The notes: a model not told the origin generated them from the letters alone. Positions 1-7,881 are shown, counted from the stretch's first letter. The stretch: DNA of 9,287 nucleotides from Bacteroidales bacterium (GCA_007128045.1 SKYG01000129.1:1-9287), one strand, 5' to 3'. Translations and numbers: made by a program.

Positions 1-172
1 GCATCGACTGAAAATAGCTGCCTGCAAAGAAAACCAGGTCCAGCTTAATTATGTCCTCATTGCCCCCATCAAGAAGGTATGCTTTCAACCCATTGTCAAG
101 CACCACCTCTCCGGGCTTGATATAAGGTATGTGGGTGTCTATTCTGGTATTGGGCGCTTTGGTACGGTCCAT
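1..172 (-). CDS. M16-family peptidase-like protein, N-terminal part (gene runs off the left edge)
   Basis: Only the first 57 codons are visible. They read from an ATG at 172 through a typical M16 opening: a short lead-in, then VVLDNGLKAYLLDGG and a hydrophobic strand KLDLVFFAGSYFQ. This matches the first beta strands of an M16 (insulinase/pitrilysin superfamily) domain. The HxxEH zinc motif would normally come within the next few residues, outside the window, so catalytic status cannot be read here. The start codon lies 2 bases after the stop of the upstream M16 gene (175-1443), so the two are almost certainly co-transcribed. In Bacteroidota such tandem pairs usually encode an active zinc subunit and a partner that has lost the zinc ligands but completes the chamber. 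By that precedent this would be the inactive partner, which is an inference. It probably acts in the envelope or periplasm, but no signal peptide is visible at this N terminus. Confidence 0.8.
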   Translation of the reverse strand, partial: MDRTKAPNTRIDTHIPYIKPGEVVLDNGLKAYLLDGGNEDIIKLDLVFFAGSYFQSM

Positions 173-174
173 GG

Positions 175-1443
175 TTAGATGCCAATATTGGATAAATGAT
201 CATTTGGTTCAACGGCCAGATAATGCATTACAGATGCCCTGTCTTTACTGAACAATTTTAATGCCATATGTTTCAGGTCGGATGCAGACTGTCTTGAATA
301 ATTTTCAATCTGTACATTTAACAGGTCGGCACTTCCCAATAGTTCATAATAAGCGAGGTTCATCGCCCTGGCCATCAGGTTGCTTTCAGAAAAAGTGTGG
401 GATGCCTCCATTTTGTTTTTCACCTTTTGCAGTTCGAGGTCCGGCACTTCTGTGTATCTCAGATCGTCGAGCTCTGCCCATAAAGCCTGCTCCGCCTCTT
501 CCACCGTAACACCGGGATGCGGTTTCCCGGTAACGATAAACAATCCGGTATCCAGACTACCACTCAGATAGGCGTTCACCTCGCTAAACAGTTTTTTGCC
601 TTTTACGAGTCTTTCCTTCAGGCGCGATGAATCGCCATTCGCCAGTATATCGCTCAGCAGATCCGTGGCAAAGAAATCATCTGATGCCCTGGTACATGTA
701 TGGAAAGTAATAAATACCTGGCTTGCGGGCACATCCCTTTTTGCCACGAGACGTCTTTGCATCGTCTGAGCCGGCTCTTCCGGGAGAGAGCGCGTAATGG
801 CACTGCCCGGAGGGATACTGCCAAACCACTTCTCAGCAAGAAGAAAGATATCTTCCGGTTCGACAGGACCTGCTACGGAAAGTATCGCATTATCCGGCCT
901 GTAATGCCTGAAAAAGAAAGCCTTTACCTCGTCAAGTGTTGTATTGTTAACATGGTCGATATGCTTGCCAATGGTAGACCACTGGTAGGGATGTACTTTA
1001 TAGGCCAGAGTCCTCAACAGCATCATGGTATCACCATAGGGCTGGTTCAGGTATGATTGCCGGTATTCTTCTGTGACGACATTTTTTTGGATCCTGAGTT
1101 TCTCATCAGAGAAAGCGAGTCCCAGCATCCTGTCTGACTCAAGCCAGAAGGCCGTTTCCAGGTTTACCGCTGGCAGGGTGCAATGATAAGAGGTCATGTC
1201 ATTGGTGGTGAAGGCATTGCTTTCTCCACCTGCAAGCTCCAACGGGGTGTCAAAAGCAGGGATATTAACCGAGCCCTCAAACATCAGGTGTTCAAAAAGA
1301 TGCGCCAGGCCAGTCCTTTCAGGAGCCTCATCACGTGCACCAACATCATATAACAGGTTAAAAACCGCCATGGGGGTACTTGTATCTTTGTGTACAATTA
1401 CCCGTAACCCATTGTCAAGTATGTATTTTTTGAATTCAACCAT
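175..1443 (-). CDS. M16-family zinc metallopeptidase (catalytic subunit)
   Basis: A 422-residue single-repeat M16 peptidase, a normal length for bacterial members. It starts with the family opening KKYILDNGLRVIVHKD and carries the inverted zinc motif HLFEH (H48, E51, H52). The third zinc ligand should be one of the glutamates in NVVTEEYRQ (E125 or E126), about 74 residues later, as the HxxEH-x(74-76)-E pattern requires. The region around residue 75 (GGESNAFTTNDMTSYH) is also typical. These enzymes form clam-shell chambers that degrade peptides and small unfolded proteins. The reading frame stays open upstream to 1506, but that extension overlaps the end of the OstA-like gene and looks nothing like the family, so I chose the ATG at 1443. 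No clear Shine-Dalgarno site precedes it. The gene lies 43 bases after the OstA-like gene and 2 bases before a second M16 gene. No signal peptide is evident, so the cellular location is uncertain. Confidence 0.92.
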   Translation of the reverse strand: MVEFKKYILDNGLRVIVHKDTSTPMAVFNLLYDVGARDEAPERTGLAHLFEHLMFEGSVNIPAFDTPLELAGGESNAFTTNDMTSYHCTLPAVNLETAFWLESDRMLGLAFSDEKLRIQKNVVTEEYRQSYLNQPYGDTMMLLRTLAYKVHPYQWSTIGKHIDHVNNTTLDEVKAFFFRHYRPDNAILSVAGPVEPEDIFLLAEKWFGSIPPGSAITRSLPEEPAQTMQRRLVAKRDVPASQVFITFHTCTRASDDFFATDLLSDILANGDSSRLKERLVKGKKLFSEVNAYLSGSLDTGLFIVTGKPHPGVTVEEAEQALWAELDDLRYTEVPDLELQKVKNKMEASHTFSESNLMARAMNLAYYELLGSADLLNVQIENYSRQSASDLKHMALKLFSKDRASVMHYLAVEPNDHLSNIGI

Positions 1444-1486
1444 CCTGTTTATCCATTGAAGGGTACAACAATATACAAAATATTCC

Positions 1487-3025
1487 CTAACGCCACAAAA
1501 AGACATCTTCGCGTGAAACAGGTCTTCGATGATCCAGCCACTGAAAGCTTCTTAACAGCTTATCATCCTCAGGCATGTCGTCAGGCGGGAAAAGCTGGGC
1601 TTCCGGACGGGATAAGAAACGTATTCCCGATACTTTCCGGTCTTCAATAAATATGATAATGTCTGCGGCTAAGGCTTTGTTAATCCCAACGGTAGAGCCA
1701 TCCTCTTCCCTGATGTAGTAGATTGTTTCTCCATTACCATCCACATCAATACGATACAATTCATTTTCAGAAAAATAGCCTATCATATCCCTTCCTTTTA
1801 CCTGGTTAAACCCAAGCTCTTCCTCTTCGGATATAATAAAAGCGGCATCGAACAGATGCACTGAATGTATCTCCTCCTCTCCTGTTTTCACCTCGATTCG
1901 TTGAGCCGTTAACTGATGCACATCCGACCAAAGCACAGGATTGTGGTACATATATATGGTAGAGTCTGAGAAACTATATACCAATGAGTCAGAAAGACCC
2001 TGAATGTCATTTCTGAAGAACTTCGCCTTATAATAAGCAAATACCCACCTGTGGTCATTTTCCTGATCGACAAGCGATTTGAGTGTGTCGGCGTGTAAAA
2101 AAAGTGAATCCGTCTCGGAAGCCAGAATCAACAAAGCCTCCTTTGTTACGATCGACAAACCTTTTTCTTCAAAATGTTCTGCAAAATGCCCGGTGATAAT
2201 CGTGTTTTGCACGCTGTCGCGCATGACGATATTATTGTCGGCCCTGCCGTACCCCAGGTTGCGGTCGTAAAACAAGGTATCGCCGGTAAGCGATTGCTCA
2301 TTGTTGGTAAAAAACGCATCTCTGCTAAAGCGGGCAATGTCGTTTCTGGTGTCGTACCATCCATTTCTGCAAAAGATGGTATTCTCTTCGCTTTCAATGG
2401 TGGTGGGTCCGAAAAAATAGGCAATCTCCGTAAGGGTATTGTATTTCAGGGTATCGGAATACATGATATATTCAGGGTTGGTCAGCACAACATCGTGTCT
2501 GAAGAAGGCTTCCTTCGGCTCCGCATAGTAATACCCCTCACGGCTTACCAACACATTATCAATATCTTCTAATTGGCCGCCTGTAACATATCTGGCAACA
2601 TCTGTATTTAAGTCGTAAAACAGCTGATTGGTAGTTAGTGTCATCTGGGGGTCGACCATCCTTACATTGCCGGTTAGCTCTGCCAGGCGGCTGTTGCCAT
2701 TATAATACAACCTGTCACTGTAAATACTCACCGTATCACTTACCTGGATGAATACATTGCTAAAGGCTCTCAGACTATTGGTTTCAGAATACAGGTAGGC
2801 ACTATCACAAAACATATTGGTTTCTTCATGCCGGAATTGCACATTGTCTATCAGACGTCGCACGTCATCGCCCAATGCCCGGTCAAACTGCATGCGGTCA
2901 GCACTGATCAGGTCTATCTTTGTTGGTCTCTGCGCAACCACAATGGAACTGACAAGGCACCATAGAAGTGATGCCATTAAGAAACGTATTGTAGAATACC
3001 GGTGTCGACGTTGTAACAGCCTCAT
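1487..3025 (-). CDS. OstA-like (LptA/LptD-N family) exported protein
   Basis: A 512-residue protein of the OstA/LptA fold. It begins with a positively charged stretch (RLLQRRHR) and a hydrophobic segment at residues 14-31 ending VVA, followed by Q32, which reads as a signal peptide with cleavage before the glutamine. The rest is a chain of short beta-strand repeats of the OstA kind, with phrases such as LTGNVRMVDPQMTLTTNQLFY and repeated Y-S-D-T-L/L-F-Y-D patterns alternating with N-V or D-V turns. In other bacteria this fold forms the periplasmic bridge or the N-terminal part of the lipopolysaccharide translocon. Bacteroidota carry long stand-alone OstA-like proteins whose exact role is less clear. 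The frame is open to a TTG at 3070, which would add 15 residues before the charged region. I prefer the ATG at 3025 because it gives a normal signal peptide. The gene is 92 bases from the symporter stop upstream, with no consensus promoter in the gap. Confidence 0.82.
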   Translation of the reverse strand: MRLLQRRHRYSTIRFLMASLLWCLVSSIVVAQRPTKIDLISADRMQFDRALGDDVRRLIDNVQFRHEETNMFCDSAYLYSETNSLRAFSNVFIQVSDTVSIYSDRLYYNGNSRLAELTGNVRMVDPQMTLTTNQLFYDLNTDVARYVTGGQLEDIDNVLVSREGYYYAEPKEAFFRHDVVLTNPEYIMYSDTLKYNTLTEIAYFFGPTTIESEENTIFCRNGWYDTRNDIARFSRDAFFTNNEQSLTGDTLFYDRNLGYGRADNNIVMRDSVQNTIITGHFAEHFEEKGLSIVTKEALLILASETDSLFLHADTLKSLVDQENDHRWVFAYYKAKFFRNDIQGLSDSLVYSFSDSTIYMYHNPVLWSDVHQLTAQRIEVKTGEEEIHSVHLFDAAFIISEEEELGFNQVKGRDMIGYFSENELYRIDVDGNGETIYYIREEDGSTVGINKALAADIIIFIEDRKVSGIRFLSRPEAQLFPPDDMPEDDKLLRSFQWLDHRRPVSREDVFLWR

Positions 3026-3117
3026 CAGGTCATTTAGTATCAGATCATCGTTGTTACCAACAAAACTCAAAAATGACTGAAATGTTTTAGTAATGAATAC
3101 TTTTTAGAGGCAATCTG

Positions 3118-4509
3118 TTAGCTTTTGTAATGTTTCATGCCAAAGTAGTTATCTATCTCCTTCTTCATAACCGGTGTGAGCAACAAGATAGCGATAAGAT
3201 TTGGGATGGTCATAAAGGTGATGACCATATCCACAAAGCTCCATACAAGATCTATTCCCCATACAGCCCCGAAGAAGACAAACAGGCCGTACACATAATA
3301 GTATGGCTTGATGGCTTTGTCGCCAAACAGATATTGTGCTGCCCTGGTGCCGTAATAAGACCAGGAGATGATGGTAGAAAATGCAAAGAGCAGCAAGCCC
3401 ATGGCAATAATATGTGGTGCCAGATACCCCAGGTTGATTCCCGACAAGCCTGTTTCAAATGCCAGGACAGTCATGGATACTCCCTGAGCATCAGCCTGCC
3501 AGGCGCCTGTCATAATGATGGTGATGGCCGTTAGAGTGCATATAAACAGGGTGTCGATAAAAGGTTCGAGGCTGGCTACCAGTCCCTCACGCATCGGGTA
3601 AGGGGTTTTGGCGGCAGCATGGGCCATGGCAGCAGACCCCTGTCCTGCCTCATTGGAAAACAAACCACGCCGTACACCCATGGTTAGGGTCATGATAAAG
3701 GTTGACCCCACAAAGCCACCCGTAGCCGACCGGAAGTCAAAAGCATCGGCGAAGATCATCTTAAAGGCGGGAATAAGATTCTCGATATTTACCAGGATCA
3801 CCAATACGGTTGCTGCAAAATAAATGACCGCCATAAATGGCACCAGCCTGGAGGTGACTTCTGCAATACGCCTCAGGCCACCCACCACAATGAGCAGCAC
3901 CAGTGAGGTAATTACCAGTCCACTGATCCAGTTTGGAATGCTGTAACTGCTGTTCAGGATGTCTGTCATGGAGTTGCTCTGTGCCATGTTGCCCGTACCC
4001 ATAGAGCAAAGCACGGCCGCGCCGGCAAAAATAATCGCGAGGGTTTTGGCATGCTTGCCAAGCTTGTCTTTGAGGCCGTATTCCATATAATACATGGGAC
4101 CGCCGGACACCGTGCCGTCGGCATTGAATTTCCTGTACTTCAAACCCAAGGTGCATTCCACCATCTTGAGCATCATGCCAAAGAAGCCGGTAACCCACAT
4201 CCAGAAGATGGCTCCCGGACCACCCCAATAGATAGCCAGGGCCACACCAACAATATTACCCGTTCCTACAGTAGCCGACAAGGCCGTTGTCAATGCCTTG
4301 AAGTGGTTCACATCGCCCGAATCATCCTTTTTTGAGTACTTGCCAGATAATATGGCAAAAGAATGCCAAAACATCCTGACATGCAAAAATCGAAACTTAA
4401 AGGCAAAGTAGATGCCCGTAGGCACCAACAAAATCAAAATCAGATAACCACCAACATAATTGTTGTACCAGGAAATTACGGTGTGTAGGCCTTCGAGAAA
4501 ATTTGTCAT
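3118..4509 (-). CDS. Sodium:alanine symporter family protein (AGCS family)
   Basis: A 463-residue inner-membrane protein of the alanine/glycine:cation symporter family, which imports small neutral amino acids such as alanine or glycine with sodium. Family motifs are clear and in order: SATVGTGNIVGVALAIYWGG near residues 78-97, then FWMWVTGFFGM, GGPMYYMEYGL at 136-146, and the signature GLFSNEAGQGSAAMAHAAA at 282-300. About ten hydrophobic segments span the chain, a normal size for the family. The exact substrate cannot be read from the sequence. The ATG at 4509 lies 11 bases after the stop of an NSS-family transporter, so the two are very probably one operon driven by the promoter at 5934-5963. 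No terminator-like hairpin follows the stop, so transcription could continue toward the OstA-like gene. Family assignment is very secure. Confidence 0.96.
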   Translation of the reverse strand: MTNFLEGLHTVISWYNNYVGGYLILILLVPTGIYFAFKFRFLHVRMFWHSFAILSGKYSKKDDSGDVNHFKALTTALSATVGTGNIVGVALAIYWGGPGAIFWMWVTGFFGMMLKMVECTLGLKYRKFNADGTVSGGPMYYMEYGLKDKLGKHAKTLAIIFAGAAVLCSMGTGNMAQSNSMTDILNSSYSIPNWISGLVITSLVLLIVVGGLRRIAEVTSRLVPFMAVIYFAATVLVILVNIENLIPAFKMIFADAFDFRSATGGFVGSTFIMTLTMGVRRGLFSNEAGQGSAAMAHAAAKTPYPMREGLVASLEPFIDTLFICTLTAITIIMTGAWQADAQGVSMTVLAFETGLSGINLGYLAPHIIAMGLLLFAFSTIISWSYYGTRAAQYLFGDKAIKPYYYVYGLFVFFGAVWGIDLVWSFVDMVITFMTIPNLIAILLLTPVMKKEIDNYFGMKHYKS

Positions 4510-4520
4510 AGGATGAAGGG

Positions 4521-5879
4521 TTATATCAACCCGATGCTATGCATAAACACGATGGCTATAGCAACGGGAGCGATGAATCTGAGAACGAATCTAAACAATC
4601 TGTATATTTTTAGTTTTAGCAGGCCGCCGTTGGATAGCTCGTCTTTCACGTCCGAATCCTTGAGGTACCATCCCACGAAAAGAACGATAAACAGCCCGCC
4701 GAGGGGCAACAAGATGTTCGAGGCGGTGAAGTCGAGCACACCGAATATGCTTAGACTTCCCAGGGTGACATCCTTCAGTGCGCCGAACGACAGGGTGCAG
4801 AACAGGCCTACGAACAGGGCAGCAACTGTAGCTAAGAGGGTCGCTTTTGAGCGGACAATTTTGAGTTCCTCTACCAGGTAGGCTACGACAACTTCCAGGA
4901 TGGATATCGAGGAAGTCAGTGCAGCGATCACCAGCAGCAGGAAGAAGATAACCGCGAAAAAGTACCCGCCGGGCATTTGCTGGAATATGTTTGGCAGTAC
5001 ATGGAATATCAGTCCGGGACCTTCGGCAGGATCCAGTCCGAAAGCAAATACGGCAGGAAAGATGGCCACCCCTGCGAGGATGGCAATGAGGGTGTCTACC
5101 ACAGATACCTCAATGGCTATGTTGTTCAGGTTATTCTTTTTATTGATATAAGAGCCATAGGTGATCAGGGTACCCATACCGATACTTAGGGAGAAGAACG
5201 CCTGGCCAAGGGCACTGAGAAACACCCTGGAGTTGATTTCGGAAAAATCTGGTTTGAATAAAAATGACAGGCCACCCATTGCGCCAGGAAGGGTGAGGGC
5301 CCGGATTGCCATGATCAACAGCAGCACCACCAGGAAAGGCATCAGCACCTTGGTATACTTTTCGATACCCTTACGCACCCCGCCAAGGATGATACCTGCT
5401 GTCATCGCCATAAATATCACCTGCCATACCAGAGGCCGGAATGCCTGGGTATGAAATACCTGAAACATCGCACCCAGCTCATCAGAAGATTTTCCTGAGA
5501 AAGAGTTGGAGAATGCCTTAATAAGGTATTCTAATGTCCATCCGGCAATGGTGCTGTAGAATGCAAGGATCATGAATGCAGCGGCGATGCCCATCACGCC
5601 GACCAGCCACCACTTCTTGCCTGGTGCCAGCAGTCTGAAGGAGCCAAAAGCGTTGCGCTGACCCCTTCGTCCGATCAACAGCTCGGAGAGCATCACCGGG
5701 ATGCCCAACAGTACCACCAGGCCAAGATAAATCAACAAAAAGGCAGCCCCTCCGCTTTCTCCGACCACATAGGGGAAGCGCCAGATGTTGCCAAGACCGA
5801 CTGCCGACCCTGCTGCTGCACATAATATCCCAAACTTGCTGGTAAAACCATCCCTTCCACCCAATTCCGGAGCTGACAT
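4521..5879 (-). CDS. Sodium-dependent amino-acid transporter, NSS (SNF/LeuT) family
   Basis: A 452-residue neurotransmitter:sodium symporter homologue, importing an amino acid across the inner membrane with sodium. Membrane segment 1 has the family hallmark AAAGSAVGLGNIWRFPY. G24, A26, V27, N31 and R34 correspond to LeuT G20, A22, V23, N27 and R30, which are sodium ligands and the outer gate arginine. Segment 6 reads GQAFFSLSIGMGTLITYGSY, with S230 at the LeuT T254 position. Segment 8 has AALTSS, where A319, T322 and S323 match LeuT A351, T354 and S355 of the second sodium site. The motif TLPGAMGGLSFLFKPDFS is typical of bacterial members. An acidic residue in segment 7 (D262) lies where chloride-independent bacterial members carry one, although my hand alignment there is not exact. 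The substrate is unknown. It is the first gene of a likely two-transporter operon, 11 bases ahead of the AGCS symporter. Confidence 0.96.
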   Translation of the reverse strand: MSAPELGGRDGFTSKFGILCAAAGSAVGLGNIWRFPYVVGESGGAAFLLIYLGLVVLLGIPVMLSELLIGRRGQRNAFGSFRLLAPGKKWWLVGVMGIAAAFMILAFYSTIAGWTLEYLIKAFSNSFSGKSSDELGAMFQVFHTQAFRPLVWQVIFMAMTAGIILGGVRKGIEKYTKVLMPFLVVLLLIMAIRALTLPGAMGGLSFLFKPDFSEINSRVFLSALGQAFFSLSIGMGTLITYGSYINKKNNLNNIAIEVSVVDTLIAILAGVAIFPAVFAFGLDPAEGPGLIFHVLPNIFQQMPGGYFFAVIFFLLLVIAALTSSISILEVVVAYLVEELKIVRSKATLLATVAALFVGLFCTLSFGALKDVTLGSLSIFGVLDFTASNILLPLGGLFIVLFVGWYLKDSDVKDELSNGGLLKLKIYRLFRFVLRFIAPVAIAIVFMHSIGLI

Positions 5880-5933
5880 ACTTCTGGAGAGTTTATTATA
5901 ACTGATTTAATCCTACCTTTCCGTGAAAGAGGC

Positions 5934-5963
5934 CAAAAATATAAAAAACTGGTGAAAAAACAA
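5934..5963 (-). promoter_or_regulatory. Bacteroidota-type promoter for the transporter operon
   Basis: On the minus strand TTG (5963-5961), 19 bases, then TATTTTTG (5941-5934) match the Bacteroidota sigma-factor consensus TTTG/TTG-N19-21-TAnnTTTG. Transcription would start near 5927, giving a leader of roughly 48 bases before the NSS transporter ATG at 5879. Confidence 0.65.
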
Positions 5964-5974
5964 CACCATGGTGT
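5963..5974. repeat. 12-base perfect palindrome at the transporter promoter
   Basis: ACACCATGGTGT is a perfect 12-base palindrome. It abuts and overlaps by one base the -33 element of the minus-strand promoter at 5934-5963, a typical place for an operator. No regulator gene lies next to it in the window, so regulation is only inferred. Confidence 0.4.
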
Positions 5975-5990
5975 AAAAAACATTCTGGAG

Positions 5991-6018
5991 CCGGATTGGT
6001 ACCGTTTGCAGAATCCGG
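5991..6018. repeat. 7-base inverted repeat in the divergent intergenic region
   Basis: CCGGATT (5991-5997) and AATCCGG (6012-6018) are perfect complements separated by 14 bases. A direct repeat GTTTGCA (6004-6010 and 6018-6024) overlaps the right arm and includes the -33 TTTG of the HhH gene promoter. It could be a regulator-binding site; there is no T run, so it is not a terminator. Confidence 0.4.
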
Positions 6019-6050
6019 TTTGCAACAGATTCAATCAGGACGTAACTTTG
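6019..6050 (+). promoter_or_regulatory. Bacteroidota-type promoter for the HhH protein gene
   Basis: TTTG (6019-6022), 20 bases, then TAACTTTG (6043-6050) is an exact match to the Bacteroidota consensus TTTG-N19-21-TAnnTTTG. The start of transcription would be near 6057, about 37 bases before the ATG at 6094. Confidence 0.7.
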
Positions 6051-6093
6051 TGATGGTGTACAGAAAGAATATAAACAAGCAACTGCCCGCGGC

Positions 6094-7116
6094 ATGCTTT
6101 GGAAAGACTATATGTATTTTACCCGATCTGAGCGCAATGGCATAAAAGTCTTGTTGCTGCTGATCTTGCTGGTACTTTTTATACCTTACGTTTATAGGCT
6201 GGTGATCCCGTTTCCTGAGCCGGATATTTCCGGTTATGAGCAAGCGATCATCGATTTCGAGCAACAGCTTTCCCGGCAAAGAACAGCAGCATCCAAAGAA
6301 CAATTGTCACCAACAGCCACAACTGCAACCACGACTCCTGCTGCAAGGGAGGCGGTAACCATAAATCCCTTTCCGTTCGATCCCAACAACTTTCCCGAGT
6401 CTGGCTGGCAGGAGCTGGGGTTGCCCGACTATGTTATCCGTACTATTAAGAACTATGAACAAGCGGGTGGCAGTTTCAGGTTCAGGGAAGACCTGCAACG
6501 GATATACCTTATGAAGGAAGAATGGTATGACGTGCTGGAACCGTATATTGAACTGCCCTCCAGGGAATCAACGGCCCACTCCGGCTCCGGTACCCGGCAG
6601 GGTTTGGATCGTACTCACACAAAGGAAAGACTCTCAGCCGAAACAACGCTGGATGATTCATTGTCGACGGCCCGGGTAATTATCCCCTCCGAGACTTCTG
6701 ATGCAGAAGAGATTCAACTATGGATCGACATCAACCAGGCAGATACCCTCGAATTGATGCAGCTGAGAGGGATTGGGTCTGTATTCAGCAGACGGATCGT
6801 TTCTTACAGGGAGCTTCTGGGCGGCTATCTTAATGCAGACCAGCTTTTAGAGGTATATGGGATGGACCAGTCCAGGCTGGATATGATCAGCGACAAGCTG
6901 CACTTCGATGAAGGCGGTATCCGGCGCATGAACCTGCATGAGGCCGACTTTGTTGCCCTGGTAAGGCATCCCTACATAGACCGCGATCTGGCCAATGCCC
7001 TGCTGTCGTTCAGGGACCAGCACCATCCGCTTGACTCCGTGGAGCAGTTGCGCCAGTCATTCCTGATTACCGAGGAGGTGTATGAACGGATTGCGCCTTA
7101 TCTGGAGGTGAGGTAG
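6094..7116 (+). CDS. Membrane-anchored protein with three helix-hairpin-helix (ComEA-like) regions
   Basis: A 340-residue protein with a short N-terminal cytoplasmic tail (DYMYFTRSERNGIKV), one membrane segment at about residues 18-37, a low-complexity linker rich in Thr and Ala (60-88), and three related helix-hairpin-helix regions. Region one is at about 91-155 (NPFPFDPN to VLEPYIELP). Region two, at 211-271, has the clear ComEA-type core IDINQADTLELMQLRGIGSV with the hairpin GIG at 226-228. Region three, at about 277-339, is degenerate at the hairpin and ends VYERIAPYLEV. HhH domains bind DNA without sequence preference; ComEA is the DNA receptor of natural transformation. Proteins with this layout are common in Bacteroidota and mostly uncharacterised, so a role in DNA uptake is only possible, not shown. 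The ATG at 6094 is preceded by an excellent promoter but no Shine-Dalgarno site; an in-frame ATG at 6112 is an alternative start. Confidence 0.85.
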   Translation: MLWKDYMYFTRSERNGIKVLLLLILLVLFIPYVYRLVIPFPEPDISGYEQAIIDFEQQLSRQRTAASKEQLSPTATTATTTPAAREAVTINPFPFDPNNFPESGWQELGLPDYVIRTIKNYEQAGGSFRFREDLQRIYLMKEEWYDVLEPYIELPSRESTAHSGSGTRQGLDRTHTKERLSAETTLDDSLSTARVIIPSETSDAEEIQLWIDINQADTLELMQLRGIGSVFSRRIVSYRELLGGYLNADQLLEVYGMDQSRLDMISDKLHFDEGGIRRMNLHEADFVALVRHPYIDRDLANALLSFRDQHHPLDSVEQLRQSFLITEEVYERIAPYLEVR

Positions 7117-7125
7117 TTTGTCCAG

Positions 7126-7156
7126 TTGTGATATTCAGGATTTCTTTCTAATTTTG
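7126..7156 (+). promoter_or_regulatory. Bacteroidota-type promoter for the DUF2461 gene
   Basis: TTG (7126-7128), 20 bases, then TAATTTTG (7149-7156) fit the TTTG/TTG-N19-21-TAnnTTTG consensus. Transcription would start near 7163, leaving a leader of only about 14 bases before the ATG at 7177. It means this gene need not depend on the HhH gene promoter upstream. Confidence 0.65.
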
Positions 7157-7176
7157 ATGTATCAAAACCCATATGA

Positions 7177-7851
7177 ATGCTGCAACAATCCACCTTCCAA
7201 TTCTTCCGCGAGCTGCGGCAAAACAACAACAAGGCCTGGTTCGATTTGAACAGGCCACGCTATGAAGAGGTAAAGAAAGACTATCACCGGCTTACAGCTG
7301 AATTGCTGCAACGCATGCAGGCCGTTGAGCCGGCACTGTCGCACCTGCAGGTCAAAGACTGCATCTTTCGCATCAACCGCGACATCCGGTTTTCAAAGAA
7401 TAAAGACCCCTACAAGACCCACCTGAGCATCATCATGACACCCTTCGGTAAGAGAATGGAGTTTGCAGGTTATTACCTGCATATCGATGAAGCCGAAGGG
7501 TCATTTGCCGGTGGTGGGCTATACATGCCGATGCCAGAAGCCCTGAAGAAAGTTCGCACGGAGCTCTCCAATTTTTACGAAGACTTCGTAGAGATTATCC
7601 AAAGCCCTTCCTTTAAAGCCACCTATCAGGATCTGGACCGCGAAGATGGCATGGTATTATCACGGCCGCCCAAAGGATATACCGAGGATAACCCTGCCAT
7701 CGAATACCTGAAGTTTAAAAGCTTCACCGCAACGCAACCCCTGGCGAAAGATCAACTCACCAATCCCAGTTGCATTGACAATGTGGTAAGCACCTTAAAA
7801 GACCTCAAGCCATTTGTCGATTTTCTGAACCGGGCATTGCGGGAGAACTGA
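7177..7851 (+). CDS. DUF2461 domain-containing protein
   Basis: A 224-residue protein matching the DUF2461 family over its whole length. The recognisable blocks are FQFFRELRQNNNKAWFDLNR (residues 7-26), IFRINRDIRFSKNKDPYKTH (63-82) and the glycine-rich GGGLYMPMPEALKKVR (112-127). The family has no established biochemical function. No signal peptide or membrane segment is visible, so it should be cytosolic. The ATG at 7177 gives the expected family N terminus (LQQSTFQFFREL). An overlapping ATG at 7173 is out of frame. The gene follows the HhH gene by 60 bases but has its own consensus promoter, so the two may be transcribed separately. Confidence 0.92.
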   Translation: MLQQSTFQFFRELRQNNNKAWFDLNRPRYEEVKKDYHRLTAELLQRMQAVEPALSHLQVKDCIFRINRDIRFSKNKDPYKTHLSIIMTPFGKRMEFAGYYLHIDEAEGSFAGGGLYMPMPEALKKVRTELSNFYEDFVEIIQSPSFKATYQDLDREDGMVLSRPPKGYTEDNPAIEYLKFKSFTATQPLAKDQLTNPSCIDNVVSTLKDLKPFVDFLNRALREN

Positions 7852-7881
7852 ACATATCAACTATTTACACCATCTTTCAGC

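Noticed and set aside
700..1056. 118-codon plus-strand frame
   Set aside because: It is antisense to the M16 peptidase, which has intact catalytic motifs, so it is a shadow frame.
1444..1506. N-terminal extension of the M16 peptidase to 1506
   Set aside because: The extra 21 residues (rich in Cys and aromatics) are not like M16 starts and overlap the end of the OstA-like gene.
2174..2572. 132-codon plus-strand frame
   Set aside because: It lies wholly antisense to the OstA-like gene, whose frame has clear signal peptide and repeat structure; the antisense product resembles nothing known to me.
3026..3117. Promoter for the OstA-like gene
   Set aside because: The best -7 matches (CATTTTTG and GAGTTTTG on the minus strand) each miss one base and have no TTG at the right distance, so I did not annotate one.
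3761..4228. 155-codon minus-strand frame inside the AGCS gene
   Set aside because: It overlaps the AGCS symporter in another frame. The symporter motifs run straight through this region, and the alternative product has an unnatural composition.
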